A stretch of DNA of 23,574 bases from Flavobacteriales bacterium (GCA_947458985.1 CANHBA010000011.1:1-23574); one strand, 5' to 3'. Counted from the stretch's first letter, positions 8,380-17,027 are shown. A program made the numbers and translations. The notes: generated from the sequence alone by a model not told the origin.

Positions 8380-9096
8380 ATGAAACTAGACATACTTGCT
8401 TTTGGTGCTCACCCCGACGACGTCGAACTCTCGGCGGCGGGCACCTTATTGCATTACGCACGCCAAGGCAAAACCTTCGGCATCGTCGACCTCACTGAAG
8501 GCGAGCTCGGTACCCGCGGCAGCGTAGAGAGCAGGTATGAAGAAGCTGCAGCGGCGGCGGCTATTCTCGGTATTCAGCACCGAACAAACTTGCGCTTTGC
8601 CGACGGTTTCTTTGAAAACACGCAAGAAGCCAAACTCAAAATCATTGAGCAAATTCGCTTGCACCAACCACAAATTGTGTTGGCCAATGCGCTCCACGAC
8701 CGTCACCCCGACCACGCAAGAGCAGGTCAGTTGGTAGCGGAGGCCTGTTTTTTAGCAGGTTTGCGCAAGATCCACACCACGCATCAAGGAGAAGCGCAAC
8801 AAGCATTTCGCCCAAAGACGGTTTTGCATTACATCCAAGATTACCACCAGACCCCTTCTTTTGTGCAGGACGTAACACCCTATGTGGCCCAAAAGATTGA
8901 AGCGGTCAAGGCTTACAAAACACAGTTTTTTGATCCTAATTCTTCGGAACCCAACACGCCAATTTCAGGCGAGCTTTTCTTTGATTTTTTAAAGGGCCGC
9001 ATGCAAGAAATGGGCAGGCCAGCTGGCTATAATTATGCAGAAGGTTTTGTTGTGGCACGTTGGTTTGGCGTTCAGGACATCTTTGCCCTAGACTGA
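8380..9096 (+). CDS. bshB1: Bacillithiol biosynthesis deacetylase BshB1
   Basis: This 238-residue LmbE-like zinc deacetylase removes the acetyl group from GlcNAc-malate, the second step of bacillithiol synthesis, in the cytoplasm. Metal and catalytic motifs are visible: FGAHPDDVE with H11, D13 and D14, and RHPDHARAG with H109, D111 and H112. The segments TEGELGTRG and FFDPNSSEP and the C-terminal YAEGFVVARWFGVQDIFAL are typical of the BshB1 group rather than general LmbE enzymes. The ATG lies 4 nt after the gcvP stop, so it is likely co-transcribed with gcvP. Its last 25 bases overlap the 3' end of the VanZ-family gene on the other strand. bshA and bshC are not in the window. Confidence 0.93.
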   Translation: MKLDILAFGAHPDDVELSAAGTLLHYARQGKTFGIVDLTEGELGTRGSVESRYEEAAAAAAILGIQHRTNLRFADGFFENTQEAKLKIIEQIRLHQPQIVLANALHDRHPDHARAGQLVAEACFLAGLRKIHTTHQGEAQQAFRPKTVLHYIQDYHQTPSFVQDVTPYVAQKIEAVKAYKTQFFDPNSSEPNTPISGELFFDFLKGRMQEMGRPAGYNYAEGFVVARWFGVQDIFALD

Positions 9097-9440
9097 TACC
9101 TCTTCCACGCAAAATACAAAGCTGTGCCAATGGCAACACCTATCGAATTGGCTACTATATCCAAACCGGATACCTCACGCCCTGGCACAAATCCTTGAAG
9201 TCCTTCTAGAATTGCGCCCATCCCGACCAATCCCATGATGAGGAGGATTCCTTTTATTTGTGGTTTCAATCCAAAGACTAAAAATGTATTGAGGCTCAAC
9301 ACACCATAGCCAATGAAATGTCCAACTTTGTCATTGAGCTGCACGTTTACACCTCCATTTGGGCTTTTCAAGGACAAATAAACGATACCCAAGAACTCAA
9401 GAACCAAGCATACCCGAAGTATTTTTTGGATCTTATTCAT
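9072..9440 (-). CDS. VanZ family membrane protein
   Basis: This 122-residue integral membrane protein has about four hydrophobic segments (roughly residues 8-24, 40-58, 63-80 and 95-112). The VanZ-like signature is present: NDKVGHFIGYGVLSL before the second helix, and EGLQGFVPGREVSGLDIVANSIG before the last. VanZ homologues outside glycopeptide-resistance operons are common, and their role is unclear. Its ATG lies within the end of the S9 peptidase gene (8-base overlap, ATGAATAA), so it is probably translated after it. Its 3' end overlaps bshB1 by 25 bases tail to tail. Nothing here suggests antibiotic resistance. Confidence 0.85.
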   Translation of the reverse strand: MNKIQKILRVCLVLEFLGIVYLSLKSPNGGVNVQLNDKVGHFIGYGVLSLNTFLVFGLKPQIKGILLIMGLVGMGAILEGLQGFVPGREVSGLDIVANSIGVAIGTALYFAWKRYQSRAKMS

Positions 9441-12231
9441 ACAACATTGTCTTGTCTTTGATCGTAGCCGGGCGTCCTTCGCTCATCCATTTGGGCGCCG
9501 GTGCATCCATGAGGTAGTGGTCAAAAAACTGGCGCATGCGGATCGATAAATCGTATTTATTGGCCAGTTTGGTCAGGTTGTGGTCGTCGCCGTTGTAGTT
9601 GAGCATCCAGCAAGGTTTACCCAAACGGCGCATACCAGTGTAGAGTTCTATTCCTTGGTACCACGGCACGGCGCCGTCGCGGTCATTGGCCATGATCAAG
9701 AGTGGTGTTTGCACTTTAGGCAGGTGAAACAATGGCGAGTTTTCTACGTATAAGTCCGGCTTTTCCCAAATGGTGGCGCCAATGCGGCTCTGGGTGCTTT
9801 CGTACTGAAATTGTCTATTGAGCCCGCTGCCCCAACGAATGCCCCCGTAGGCCGAGAACATATTGCCTACCGGAGCGCCGGCCATGGCGGCTGCAAAACG
9901 GGTGGTCATGGTAATGAGCATGGCACTTTGGTAGCCGCCCCAACTTTGGCCCTGCAAGCCCATGTGCTTATCGTCAATAGAATAATTCTTGAGGAGGTAA
10001 TCGGCCGCACTCATAATGGAGTTGTAGGCACCTTGCGCTGGCTTGCCAGGTTGGTAGCGGATGTCCGGAATAAATACGAGGTAACCACCGCTTGCGTATT
10101 CAGTTGGATTAATGATGCTCGCCGAAGGCTTGGGCGCTTGGTAATTGTGTAGGTTGTCCGAATTGAGTTCGTAGTAATAAAACAAGAGCGGGTATTTCTT
10201 GCTCGGGTCGTAGTTTTCAGGTTTGTAGAGCAAGCCTTCTAATTGTTGCCCATCGTAGGCTGTCCATTTGACGGTCTCGACCGTAGCCCAATTGTAGGTA
10301 CTTTGCTGCGGATTGGCCATTGAAATGCGCTTGGCGTTGTCGTAGTTGTAGTCCGGAAGCAACCAGAGGTCGGGGTAGGTACTAACGTTCATGATCCGGA
10401 TGAGCGTTTGGTCTGCATTTGTTGCTTTTTGAACCGATGAAATACGGTAAGGAATTTCAAAAGCTTTGCTCAGCCCATCTTCCTTGTAATAATAGAGGCT
10501 CTCTTTTTTATCAGATTTGCGCAGCCCAATGAAGTATCCATCTTTTAAGTCTAAAAAGGCGGAATCGCGGTGGTTGCGCTCAAAACGCAATTCGATTTTG
10601 TCTCTAGTGGCCCTTTCATTTGAAACGCTCTTCAGTGTTTTTGCTTCGATGTCGTAGCTCCAGATGTCGTATTCAGACTGAAAACAAACTTCTTTGGCAT
10701 TTTTAGTGAAACCCACAAAACCAACGGGCCCGGCTTCCATGGGTTGGCCATTGAGGTCTTCTTCCCACTTGATGTCCTTGCGGCTGCAATTCATGCAGGT
10801 ATGTTGTTGCTTTTCGATATCGAGCAGCATCCATTTTTGTCCGTCGGCTAAGTAATAAGTAAAGAAGCGTCCGTCGGCAGAAAGCTCACTTGTGTGGGCC
10901 CAACCTTTGCCCAATAATTGCAATTTGCCTGTTTCGATGTCGATGCGGTAGTAATCGCTCTTAGATGGTGCTTTCCATTGTGCTTCGATCGCATATCTTT
11001 CATCGTTGCGCGCAATTAAGTAGGGCGCTTTCATTTGTTTATCGATGGAAATGCGCAGCGTGTCGTTTTCGAGTTGTACCAAACGGTCTTTATCGAGGTG
11101 GTAGACATATAGCAAGCCGCGTTTGAGGTCTTGGTCTTTTTGTAAAAGTTGTTGGGGCTGGATTTCTAGATCTTGGTAGTGCCAGATGTCTAGATTCACT
11201 TTTTCGCGCTCTAATAAAGTATCTTTTACTTCTTTGTCTCTTGGCCCCACTGCAAAATAAAGCAGCTGGCTGTCGTCGCTAAACGTAGGTTTTCTGCCCG
11301 TTGCGATGGCTTGATACAAGCCTTCTGAGGTTTTGTCAAAATCGGTGGAGTCGCCAAAATTGGTGGTTTTGAGTTGCACTAGGTCAAAGAGCAGGAGTTG
11401 CATGTTTTTCACCTTGGAGGTGTCGGTACTGTACAAAAAGGTAAGCGCATTGTTATTTGGACTCCAACTTAAATCTGAAACAAGTGGCTGGGCTTCAAAC
11501 TCCTTGAGTAGCTGCAGGTCTTTGGTTTGGTAAATGCGCACTTGCATGGAGTCGAGCTTGACTTTGCGCTGCTGGATCACCGCAATTTTTGCCCCGTCTG
11601 GGCTAAGGGCAAAGGTGGTGATGCTATCTAAATATGGAAAGGTGCTTTGGCCCGCAGTATAAACGAGTAAGCGGTTGCCGTCGGTTTTGTAAGGATTTAC
11701 TTTTGGTGCTGAAGCAGGTTTTTTCCAGAAAAGGTATTTCTCGATTTTTTTGGGTGCAACCTTCTCCACTTTTTTAGCACTGAACTCCTGCAGAAAAGCC
11801 AGTACAGGAGCTTCCTCTGCTTGCTGAACTTGTTTGAGTTTATCGAATTTAAAAATGGTGTCTTGTGTCAAATGATAAATGTATAAGGAGTCTTTGGGCC
11901 ATTTCTTTTTATCGACTTTATCGAGTTCGCGCTTGCGGAGCGTATCGTAGTCAGGGCTCATTTTCCACGCAACATAACTTTCGTCGGAGGCGAGGAGTGC
12001 AGTATTGCCACGCACAATAGAATCGTGTTTTTGTGTTGCCGTGTAATAGAAATGCAACACCGGATTGCCTTTGAGCACGGTAAGTTCGTAGCTCACAATT
12101 TGGCCAGTTTTCGAAATTTGTTCTTTTTCTAGGCGTTTCCAGGTGTCGTAGGCTTTGAAATCGAGGGCAGGCTTTTGAGCAAATGTCAATAAGGAAAAGC
12201 TCAGTAAAAAAAGGAAGATAAAGTGTTTCAT
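9433..12231 (-). CDS. Secreted S9 family prolyl oligopeptidase
   Basis: This 932-residue serine peptidase has a signal peptide (MKHFIFLFLLSFSLLTFAQ), a long beta-propeller region (about residues 30-650) and a C-terminal alpha/beta-hydrolase peptidase domain. The catalytic triad can be placed: S763 in GLQGQSWGGYQ, D852 in NDRDGAVPW, and H884 in NGDDHNL. Unusual points are a lysine-rich insert near residues 150-180 (KKVEKVAPKKIEKYLFWKK) and a CMNC pair (C479, C482) in the propeller. It probably trims peptides in the periplasm or outside the cell. The start codon overlaps the stop of the EamA gene (ATGA), and its end overlaps the VanZ gene, so the three form one operon. Confidence 0.93.
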   Translation of the reverse strand: MKHFIFLFLLSFSLLTFAQKPALDFKAYDTWKRLEKEQISKTGQIVSYELTVLKGNPVLHFYYTATQKHDSIVRGNTALLASDESYVAWKMSPDYDTLRKRELDKVDKKKWPKDSLYIYHLTQDTIFKFDKLKQVQQAEEAPVLAFLQEFSAKKVEKVAPKKIEKYLFWKKPASAPKVNPYKTDGNRLLVYTAGQSTFPYLDSITTFALSPDGAKIAVIQQRKVKLDSMQVRIYQTKDLQLLKEFEAQPLVSDLSWSPNNNALTFLYSTDTSKVKNMQLLLFDLVQLKTTNFGDSTDFDKTSEGLYQAIATGRKPTFSDDSQLLYFAVGPRDKEVKDTLLEREKVNLDIWHYQDLEIQPQQLLQKDQDLKRGLLYVYHLDKDRLVQLENDTLRISIDKQMKAPYLIARNDERYAIEAQWKAPSKSDYYRIDIETGKLQLLGKGWAHTSELSADGRFFTYYLADGQKWMLLDIEKQQHTCMNCSRKDIKWEEDLNGQPMEAGPVGFVGFTKNAKEVCFQSEYDIWSYDIEAKTLKSVSNERATRDKIELRFERNHRDSAFLDLKDGYFIGLRKSDKKESLYYYKEDGLSKAFEIPYRISSVQKATNADQTLIRIMNVSTYPDLWLLPDYNYDNAKRISMANPQQSTYNWATVETVKWTAYDGQQLEGLLYKPENYDPSKKYPLLFYYYELNSDNLHNYQAPKPSASIINPTEYASGGYLVFIPDIRYQPGKPAQGAYNSIMSAADYLLKNYSIDDKHMGLQGQSWGGYQSAMLITMTTRFAAAMAGAPVGNMFSAYGGIRWGSGLNRQFQYESTQSRIGATIWEKPDLYVENSPLFHLPKVQTPLLIMANDRDGAVPWYQGIELYTGMRRLGKPCWMLNYNGDDHNLTKLANKYDLSIRMRQFFDHYLMDAPAPKWMSEGRPATIKDKTMLYE

Positions 12232-13145
12232 CGTTTAGCTTTATGAAAAGAGACCAAATAAACTCCGGTAAAAATAAATAACATATATAGAATGCGTTCA
12301 GCTGTAATGGTGTGCGTGTAGTCAGCGGCCCATCCGAGCAATGAAAAGATGACTGCAAAAAACATGACCATGACCGGCTGGGTATAAATATAGGCAGCAG
12401 AAACCGTTGCACTGACATATTTAAGCCCGAAAATAGTGAGTAAATAAGTCAGAAAAGTGACCCCGACAATTACATAAGTAATTTTGTACCAAGCGCTGGC
12501 CGGAATTTGCGCAAACTGAACGGCTGAAAGATGACTCCAGGTAGGAGGGAAGAGCAGTAAAAGGATGAGCCCAATACTGAAAACATACGTAATGACCTGA
12601 ATGGGGCTGTATTTGAGCAAGAGTGGTTTGGAGAGAACGAGATAAAACGCATAACTCAGCGCATTGATCAATAAAAAGAGGTCGCCTAAAGAGGAGGCTC
12701 CTGGAAGTTTGCCAGAGCTGAGCGTGAGTAAGATAGCGCCCACCGCACCAATAAAGACACCAGTGTAGTTATGTGCACTGAGTTTTTCTTTGGTAATGAG
12801 GGCTGCTAAAATGAAAACCATCAGTGGGTTGAGTGCCATAATGATGCCCGCATTGAGCGCCGAAGACAAATTGAGTCCATGGAAAAAGAACAGCTGATTG
12901 ACCGCCACTCCAAAAAGCCCTGCAGCTCCAAAACGCCAGTAATCAGAGCGGTCTACGGGCTTTCTTTTCTGACTCAAGAGCAAGATCCAAAAAAGCAGCA
13001 CGGCGCCGCTTACGCGCAGCAAAATAAAGGTATTCGGGTCGAGGTACTGCGGCATCACACCTTTGGCCAGTACATGGTTGGCACCATACAGCAAATTGAC
13101 CAGCAAGAGGGCAAGATGCGCTTTGAGAATTTGTGAACCCGACAT
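12228..13145 (-). CDS. EamA/DMT-superfamily transporter
   Basis: The ATG at 13145 gives 305 residues starting MSGSQILKAHLALLLVNLLYGANHVLAKG. The open frame runs upstream to 13199, but that extension would swallow the promoter and the start of recF. About ten hydrophobic helices are visible in two repeats, as in EamA transporters; the first repeat carries the segment LNAGIIMALNPLMVFILAALITKE and the second AAYIYTQPVMVMFFAVIF. These inner-membrane permeases export or import small metabolites; the substrate cannot be told. A perfect TACCTTTG element ends 4 nt before the ATG. It is the first gene of an operon with the S9 peptidase (ATGA overlap) and the VanZ gene, and diverges from recF. Confidence 0.9.
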   Translation of the reverse strand: MSGSQILKAHLALLLVNLLYGANHVLAKGVMPQYLDPNTFILLRVSGAVLLFWILLLSQKRKPVDRSDYWRFGAAGLFGVAVNQLFFFHGLNLSSALNAGIIMALNPLMVFILAALITKEKLSAHNYTGVFIGAVGAILLTLSSGKLPGASSLGDLFLLINALSYAFYLVLSKPLLLKYSPIQVITYVFSIGLILLLLFPPTWSHLSAVQFAQIPASAWYKITYVIVGVTFLTYLLTIFGLKYVSATVSAAYIYTQPVMVMFFAVIFSLLGWAADYTHTITAERILYMLFIFTGVYLVSFHKAKR

Positions 13146-13149
13146 AAGG

Positions 13150-13157
13150 CAAAGGTA
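13150..13157 (-). promoter_or_regulatory. -7 promoter element for EamA operon
   Basis: The minus strand reads TACCTTTG, a perfect TAnnTTTG, followed by CCTT and the ATG. The 4-nt spacing puts the expected transcription start at or next to the start codon. It shares the 33-bp gap at 13146-13178 with the recF element on the other strand. No TTG at -33 spacing was found. Confidence 0.55.
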
Positions 13158-13166
13158 GTTATTCCG

Positions 13167-13174
13167 TATCTTTG
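13167..13174 (+). promoter_or_regulatory. -7 promoter element for recF
   Basis: TATCTTTG is a perfect TAnnTTTG and is followed by TTAC and the recF ATG at 13179, a 4-nt spacing. It lies 9 bp from the divergent element of the EamA operon, so the two promoters must overlap physically. No TTG at -33 spacing was found. Confidence 0.55.
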
Positions 13175-13178
13175 TTAC

Positions 13179-14282
13179 ATGCACCTCTCGCACCTGCATT
13201 TAGTCAATTACAAGAACTACCCCGACCTCGAACTCGAATTCGTTGCGGGCATCAACGGCATTGTCGGGCCAAACGGCGCCGGCAAGACCAACATCCTCGA
13301 TGCAGTCTACTACCTGAGCATGTGCAAAAGCTACCTCAACGTCAATGACCGCCACAACATGCGCTTTGACCAATCCTTTTTTTCGATCGCCAGCCAATGG
13401 CAACTCGATCAAAAAGCGTGTGAGGTGCAGGTGGCTTACAAAGCAGGTGTCAAAAAGCAAGTCAAGTGGAACAAAAAAGCCTACGACAAGCTCACTGCCC
13501 ACATCGGCAAGTTGCCCGTCGTATTTATTTCTCCTTACGATGGCGACCTCATTGCCGAAGGATCTGATTTACGCCGCAAATGGATAGACGGCATTTTGTC
13601 TCAACTCGACAAAACATACTTAGAAGAAATTCAGCGCTACGCCCGTTTGCTCGAACAACGCCATGCCGTTTTGCGCAACATGCACGAACACCGCCTCTTT
13701 GACCCCGACGCCATAGAAGTCTGGGATGCCCAACTCATACCCAGCGGCAATTACATTCACGCGCAGCGCAAAGCGTTTTTAACTGAATTCATACCGGTTT
13801 TCAAGCGCTTTTACCAAGAAATTGGCCAAAACGCAGAAGACGTCGACGTCACTTACCGCTCGCAACTCACCGATGCTTCTTTTGAAGAACTCATGCAGGC
13901 TTCTTCCAGAAAAGACGCCATCACGCAATACACCAATGTCGGCATCCATAAAGACGACCTCTTGTTTACCATCAAAGGCCACCCCGTCAAAAAATTCGGA
14001 TCACAGGGGCAGCAAAAATCATTCATTATTGCCTTGCGCTTGGCGCAGTTCGATTGGCTCAAACAACACAAAGGGCAAAAGCCTGTTTTGTTGCTCGACG
14101 ACATCTTCGACAAACTCGACAACGAACGCGTTGCCCGCCTCATTGCGCTAGTAAGCGCCGACTACTTTGGCCAAGTGCTCATCACCGACACCGACCCCGA
14201 ACGCATGCAAGCGCTATTTGCCCAACTACCCGGCCAAACCCAACTTTTTCAAATCAAAGACCAACAAGCCATCGCCCTATGA
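13179..14282 (+). CDS. recF: DNA replication and repair protein RecF
   Basis: This 367-residue SMC-like ATPase loads RecA at single-strand gaps together with RecO and RecR. The start gives MHLSHLHLVNYKNY, the usual RecF opening. The Walker A motif is GPNGAGKT at 30-37, the ABC-type signature is FGSQGQQKS at 273-281, and Walker B is VLLLDDIFDKLD with D307 and D308. The length is normal. The stop codon overlaps the ATG of the DUF721 gene (ATGA at 14279-14282), a pairing common in many bacteria. dnaA, dnaN and gyrB are not nearby. A -7 element sits 4 nt before the ATG, which suggests a leaderless mRNA. Confidence 0.97.
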   Translation: MHLSHLHLVNYKNYPDLELEFVAGINGIVGPNGAGKTNILDAVYYLSMCKSYLNVNDRHNMRFDQSFFSIASQWQLDQKACEVQVAYKAGVKKQVKWNKKAYDKLTAHIGKLPVVFISPYDGDLIAEGSDLRRKWIDGILSQLDKTYLEEIQRYARLLEQRHAVLRNMHEHRLFDPDAIEVWDAQLIPSGNYIHAQRKAFLTEFIPVFKRFYQEIGQNAEDVDVTYRSQLTDASFEELMQASSRKDAITQYTNVGIHKDDLLFTIKGHPVKKFGSQGQQKSFIIALRLAQFDWLKQHKGQKPVLLLDDIFDKLDNERVARLIALVSADYFGQVLITDTDPERMQALFAQLPGQTQLFQIKDQQAIAL

Positions 14283-14584
14283 GTTCAGACAACAAAAGAC
14301 AAGGTCAAGAAAAACCACTTGGCCAATTGGTAAAAGGCATCATGAAAGCTTATGGCTTAGAGGATAAAATGAAATCCTTTGACCTCATTGCTGCCTGGCC
14401 CGAGCTCATGGGCCCAGCAGTTGCGCAGCGCACCACCGATATCCGCATCGAAAACAACACCCTATACCTCAAAATCGATTCGAGCGTCATGCGCGACGAA
14501 CTCTTTCATGGCAAGCAAATCATTATTGCGCGCTGTAATCAGTTTGTGGGCGAAGAGCTCATCCGCGATGTTTGGTTCAGTTAA
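14279..14584 (+). CDS. DUF721 (DciA-like) protein
   Basis: The ATG within the recF stop codon gives 101 residues. The frame is open further upstream inside recF, but the 4-base ATGA overlap is the natural start. The DUF721 pattern is visible: PLGQLVKGIMKAYGLEDKM, then a tryptophan segment AAWPELMGPAVAQRT, then NNTLYLKIDSSVMRDELF and a C-terminal VGEELIRDVWF. DUF721 includes DciA, which helps load the replicative helicase DnaB in bacteria lacking DnaC or DnaI. Position after recF fits a DNA-maintenance role. The helicase-loading function is inferred from the family, not from this sequence alone. Confidence 0.88.
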   Translation: MSSDNKRQGQEKPLGQLVKGIMKAYGLEDKMKSFDLIAAWPELMGPAVAQRTTDIRIENNTLYLKIDSSVMRDELFHGKQIIIARCNQFVGEELIRDVWFS

Positions 14585-14624
14585 GTTGGTTACTTGCGTT
14601 ACCTAATTTGAAGCCAAGTTTTTG

Positions 14625-14632
14625 TAATTTTG
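14625..14632 (+). promoter_or_regulatory. -7 promoter element for pruA
   Basis: TAATTTTG is a perfect TAnnTTTG, 21 nt before the pruA ATG at 14654. It lies in the 69-bp gap after the DUF721 gene, so pruA and its followers probably form a separate transcript. A TTG at 14608-14610 is only 14 nt upstream, closer than the usual 17-23. Confidence 0.45.
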
Positions 14633-14653
14633 TTCACCTAATCAATCCATTAT

Positions 14654-16282
14654 ATGTCAAACGCATTTTTTAAGGTCCCTGTTGCCATCAACGAGCCTGT
14701 TAAATCTTATGCAGCCGGATCGCCAGAACGCGCATCTTTGCTTGCTAAATACCACGAATTCAAGGACCGCAGTCCTATTGATATCCCAATGTACATCGGC
14801 GGCAAAAAAGTAACTACCTCCAATAAGAAAGCACTCACCATGCCCCACGACCACCAAACGGTTATTGGGCACTACAACCAAGGTGAGGCCTCACATGTAG
14901 CTGCAGCCATCGATGCTGCTTTGGCGGCAAAAGCAGCTTGGTCTGCACTCCCATGGCAAGACCGCGCTGCGGTTTTCTTGCGCGCTGCAGACCTCCTTGC
15001 GGGTCCTTTCCGCGACCGCATGAACGCAGCCACCATGCTCGCGCAGTCTAAAAATGTATTTCAAGCCGAAATCGACGCCGCTTGCGAGCTCATCGATTTC
15101 TTCCGCTTCAATGTTCAGTACATGACCCAAATCTATAGCGAGCAGCCAGAATCCTTACCAGGCATGTGGAACCGCTTAGAATACCGTCCGCTCGAAGGTT
15201 TTATCTTCGCTTTAACACCTTTCAACTTTACTTCAATTGCTGCCAACCTTTCAGCTGCTCCTGCCATGATGGGCAACGTCGTGGTTTGGAAGCCGGCAGA
15301 AACACAAATCTACTCTGCCCAAATCATTATGGAGCTTTTCGAAGCAGCTGGTTTGCCTGCAGGCGTGATCAATATGGTTACTGTTAGTGGCCAGGCAGCT
15401 GGTGAAGTCATTTTTGCACACAAAGAATTTGCAGGCATACATTTTACAGGTTCTACAGACGTCTTCCGTCAGCTCTGGAAAAACATCGCCCACAACATCG
15501 AAAACTACCGCTCTTATCCGCGCATTGTCGGCGAAACCGGAGGCAAAGACTTCGTGATGGTACATGAAAGTGCCAATGCGGCTGAGGTTGCTACCGCACT
15601 TTCACGCGGTGCCTTTGAATTCCAAGGTCAAAAATGTTCTGCGGCATCTCGCGCTTATATTCCAGAAAGCCTTTGGCCAGCAGTTCAAGAAATTTTGGTG
15701 GCTCAGGTCAACTCCTTCAAACAAGGAAGCCCCGAAGACACCTCCAATTTTGTCAATGCAGTCATTAGCGAGCGCGCTTTCGATAGAATAGCCGGATATA
15801 TCGACTACGTTAAGGCGCAGCCAGACGCCCAAATCATTACCGGTGGCACCTACGATAAATCTGTTGGTTATTATATCGCGCCAACAACCGTCGTGACCAC
15901 CAATCCAAAATTCCGCACCATGGTTGAAGAAATCTTTGGCCCTGTACTTACCATCTACGTTTATCCGGATGCACAGTTCTCTGAAACCCTAGACCTCCTC
16001 GATCAAACTTCAGAATACGCGCTCACTGGCTCCATTATCGCTACGGACCGCTACGCCATTCAGTTGGCCAATCAAAAATTGATGAATGCGGCAGGTAATT
16101 TTTACATCAACGACAAACCAACCGGAGCGGTTGTGGGTCAACAACCATTTGGTGGCGCACGCGGTTCGGGTACCAACGACAAAGCGGGTGCTGCCATGAA
16201 CCTCATGCGCTGGACTTCCGCACGCACCATCAAAGAAACATTTGTGCCACCTGCCGATTACCGTTATCCTTTCTTAGGTTAA
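14654..16282 (+). CDS. pruA: L-glutamate gamma-semialdehyde (P5C) dehydrogenase
   Basis: This 542-residue aldehyde dehydrogenase oxidises glutamate semialdehyde to glutamate with NAD, the second step of proline breakdown. It resembles the one-domain eukaryote-like P5C dehydrogenases common in Bacteroidota. The family motifs are NRLEYRPLEGFIFALTPFNF, VVWKPAETQIYSAQ, the general-base glutamate E294 in IVGETGGKDF, and the catalytic cysteine C328 in GQKCSAASR. The C-terminal segment YINDKPTGAVVGQQPFGG is typical of the group. No proline dehydrogenase domain is fused, and no putA-type gene is nearby. Two envelope-protein genes follow at 18 and 10 nt and may be co-transcribed, with no obvious functional link. 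Confidence 0.95.
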   Translation: MSNAFFKVPVAINEPVKSYAAGSPERASLLAKYHEFKDRSPIDIPMYIGGKKVTTSNKKALTMPHDHQTVIGHYNQGEASHVAAAIDAALAAKAAWSALPWQDRAAVFLRAADLLAGPFRDRMNAATMLAQSKNVFQAEIDAACELIDFFRFNVQYMTQIYSEQPESLPGMWNRLEYRPLEGFIFALTPFNFTSIAANLSAAPAMMGNVVVWKPAETQIYSAQIIMELFEAAGLPAGVINMVTVSGQAAGEVIFAHKEFAGIHFTGSTDVFRQLWKNIAHNIENYRSYPRIVGETGGKDFVMVHESANAAEVATALSRGAFEFQGQKCSAASRAYIPESLWPAVQEILVAQVNSFKQGSPEDTSNFVNAVISERAFDRIAGYIDYVKAQPDAQIITGGTYDKSVGYYIAPTTVVTTNPKFRTMVEEIFGPVLTIYVYPDAQFSETLDLLDQTSEYALTGSIIATDRYAIQLANQKLMNAAGNFYINDKPTGAVVGQQPFGGARGSGTNDKAGAAMNLMRWTSARTIKETFVPPADYRYPFLG

Positions 16283-16300
16283 TCCTCATCTCGACAGCAC

Positions 16301-17017
16301 ATGCGCAACGTTGTACTTTTTGTCTTTTTTACAATATGGTCTTTTGGAGCCAATGCCCAGTGGCGTTGGTTCTTACAGGCCGAAGTTGGCGCCAACAAAC
16401 AAGAAATTCAAGGGGCTTATCAACTTGCGCAACAACCTTTCGATCCACAAGCATTTTGGCGCGCCACAGCTGGCGGCGAAGTACAAGTTGGCTACACCGT
16501 ATTAAAAGTACTCACTGCCTACAGCGGTTTGGGCTACGGTCATCAAAATTTGGCCTACCAAAGTACCGAATGGGCCACCGACGATGCCGGTCAATCTTTT
16601 TTATTGCTTTGCAACAAAACTGCAACGGGTGAGCTCCTGACCTTGCCAATGGGCCTAGAACTCAAAGTACTGAGTGTTCATGTCGGTGGTGGCTTGCAAT
16701 ACCGCTACCGCGTTCAGGGCACCATGCAAAAAGATTTTTACGCTTTTTATCCTGGCGCTCCTTCGACCAATTTATTGAGTTCCGAAGTCACCGAGAACAC
16801 CCAAGAAAAGTTCGACATGGGTTATTTTGCCTATTTGCAATGGAACCCCACTAAAAGAATTGGCTTGCGCGCAAGTGCTTACCGCGGCTTTCGAGACCTC
16901 AGCAACGGCCTAGAAGTTGGTGCCTTCAACGAATGGCAGCAATTATTCAATCAAGCGTCTTTCAGCATCAAGAATTTACAGTTCAACCTCGGTTTAAACA
17001 TCCGTTTATCCGAATAA
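16301..17017 (+). CDS. Unknown outer-membrane beta-barrel protein
   Basis: This 238-residue protein has a signal peptide (MRNVVLFVFFTIWSFGANAQ). The mature part shows alternating strands of barrel type, such as FLQAEVGANKQEIQG, TAYSGLGYGHQNLAYQ, LSVHVGGGLQYRYRV and a final LQFNLGLNIRLSE. It resembles the broad outer-membrane barrel (PorT-like) group of Bacteroidota, but I cannot name a subfamily. It starts 18 nt after pruA and ends 10 nt before the DUF2141 gene, so the three probably share a transcript. Function unknown. Confidence 0.8.
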   Translation: MRNVVLFVFFTIWSFGANAQWRWFLQAEVGANKQEIQGAYQLAQQPFDPQAFWRATAGGEVQVGYTVLKVLTAYSGLGYGHQNLAYQSTEWATDDAGQSFLLLCNKTATGELLTLPMGLELKVLSVHVGGGLQYRYRVQGTMQKDFYAFYPGAPSTNLLSSEVTENTQEKFDMGYFAYLQWNPTKRIGLRASAYRGFRDLSNGLEVGAFNEWQQLFNQASFSIKNLQFNLGLNIRLSE

Positions 17018-17027
17018 GTTAATCGTT

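Noticed and set aside
11951..12418. A 155-codon open frame antisense and out of frame across the EamA and S9 genes
   Set aside because: It overlaps two well-supported genes, and its product has no family motif and unlikely composition.
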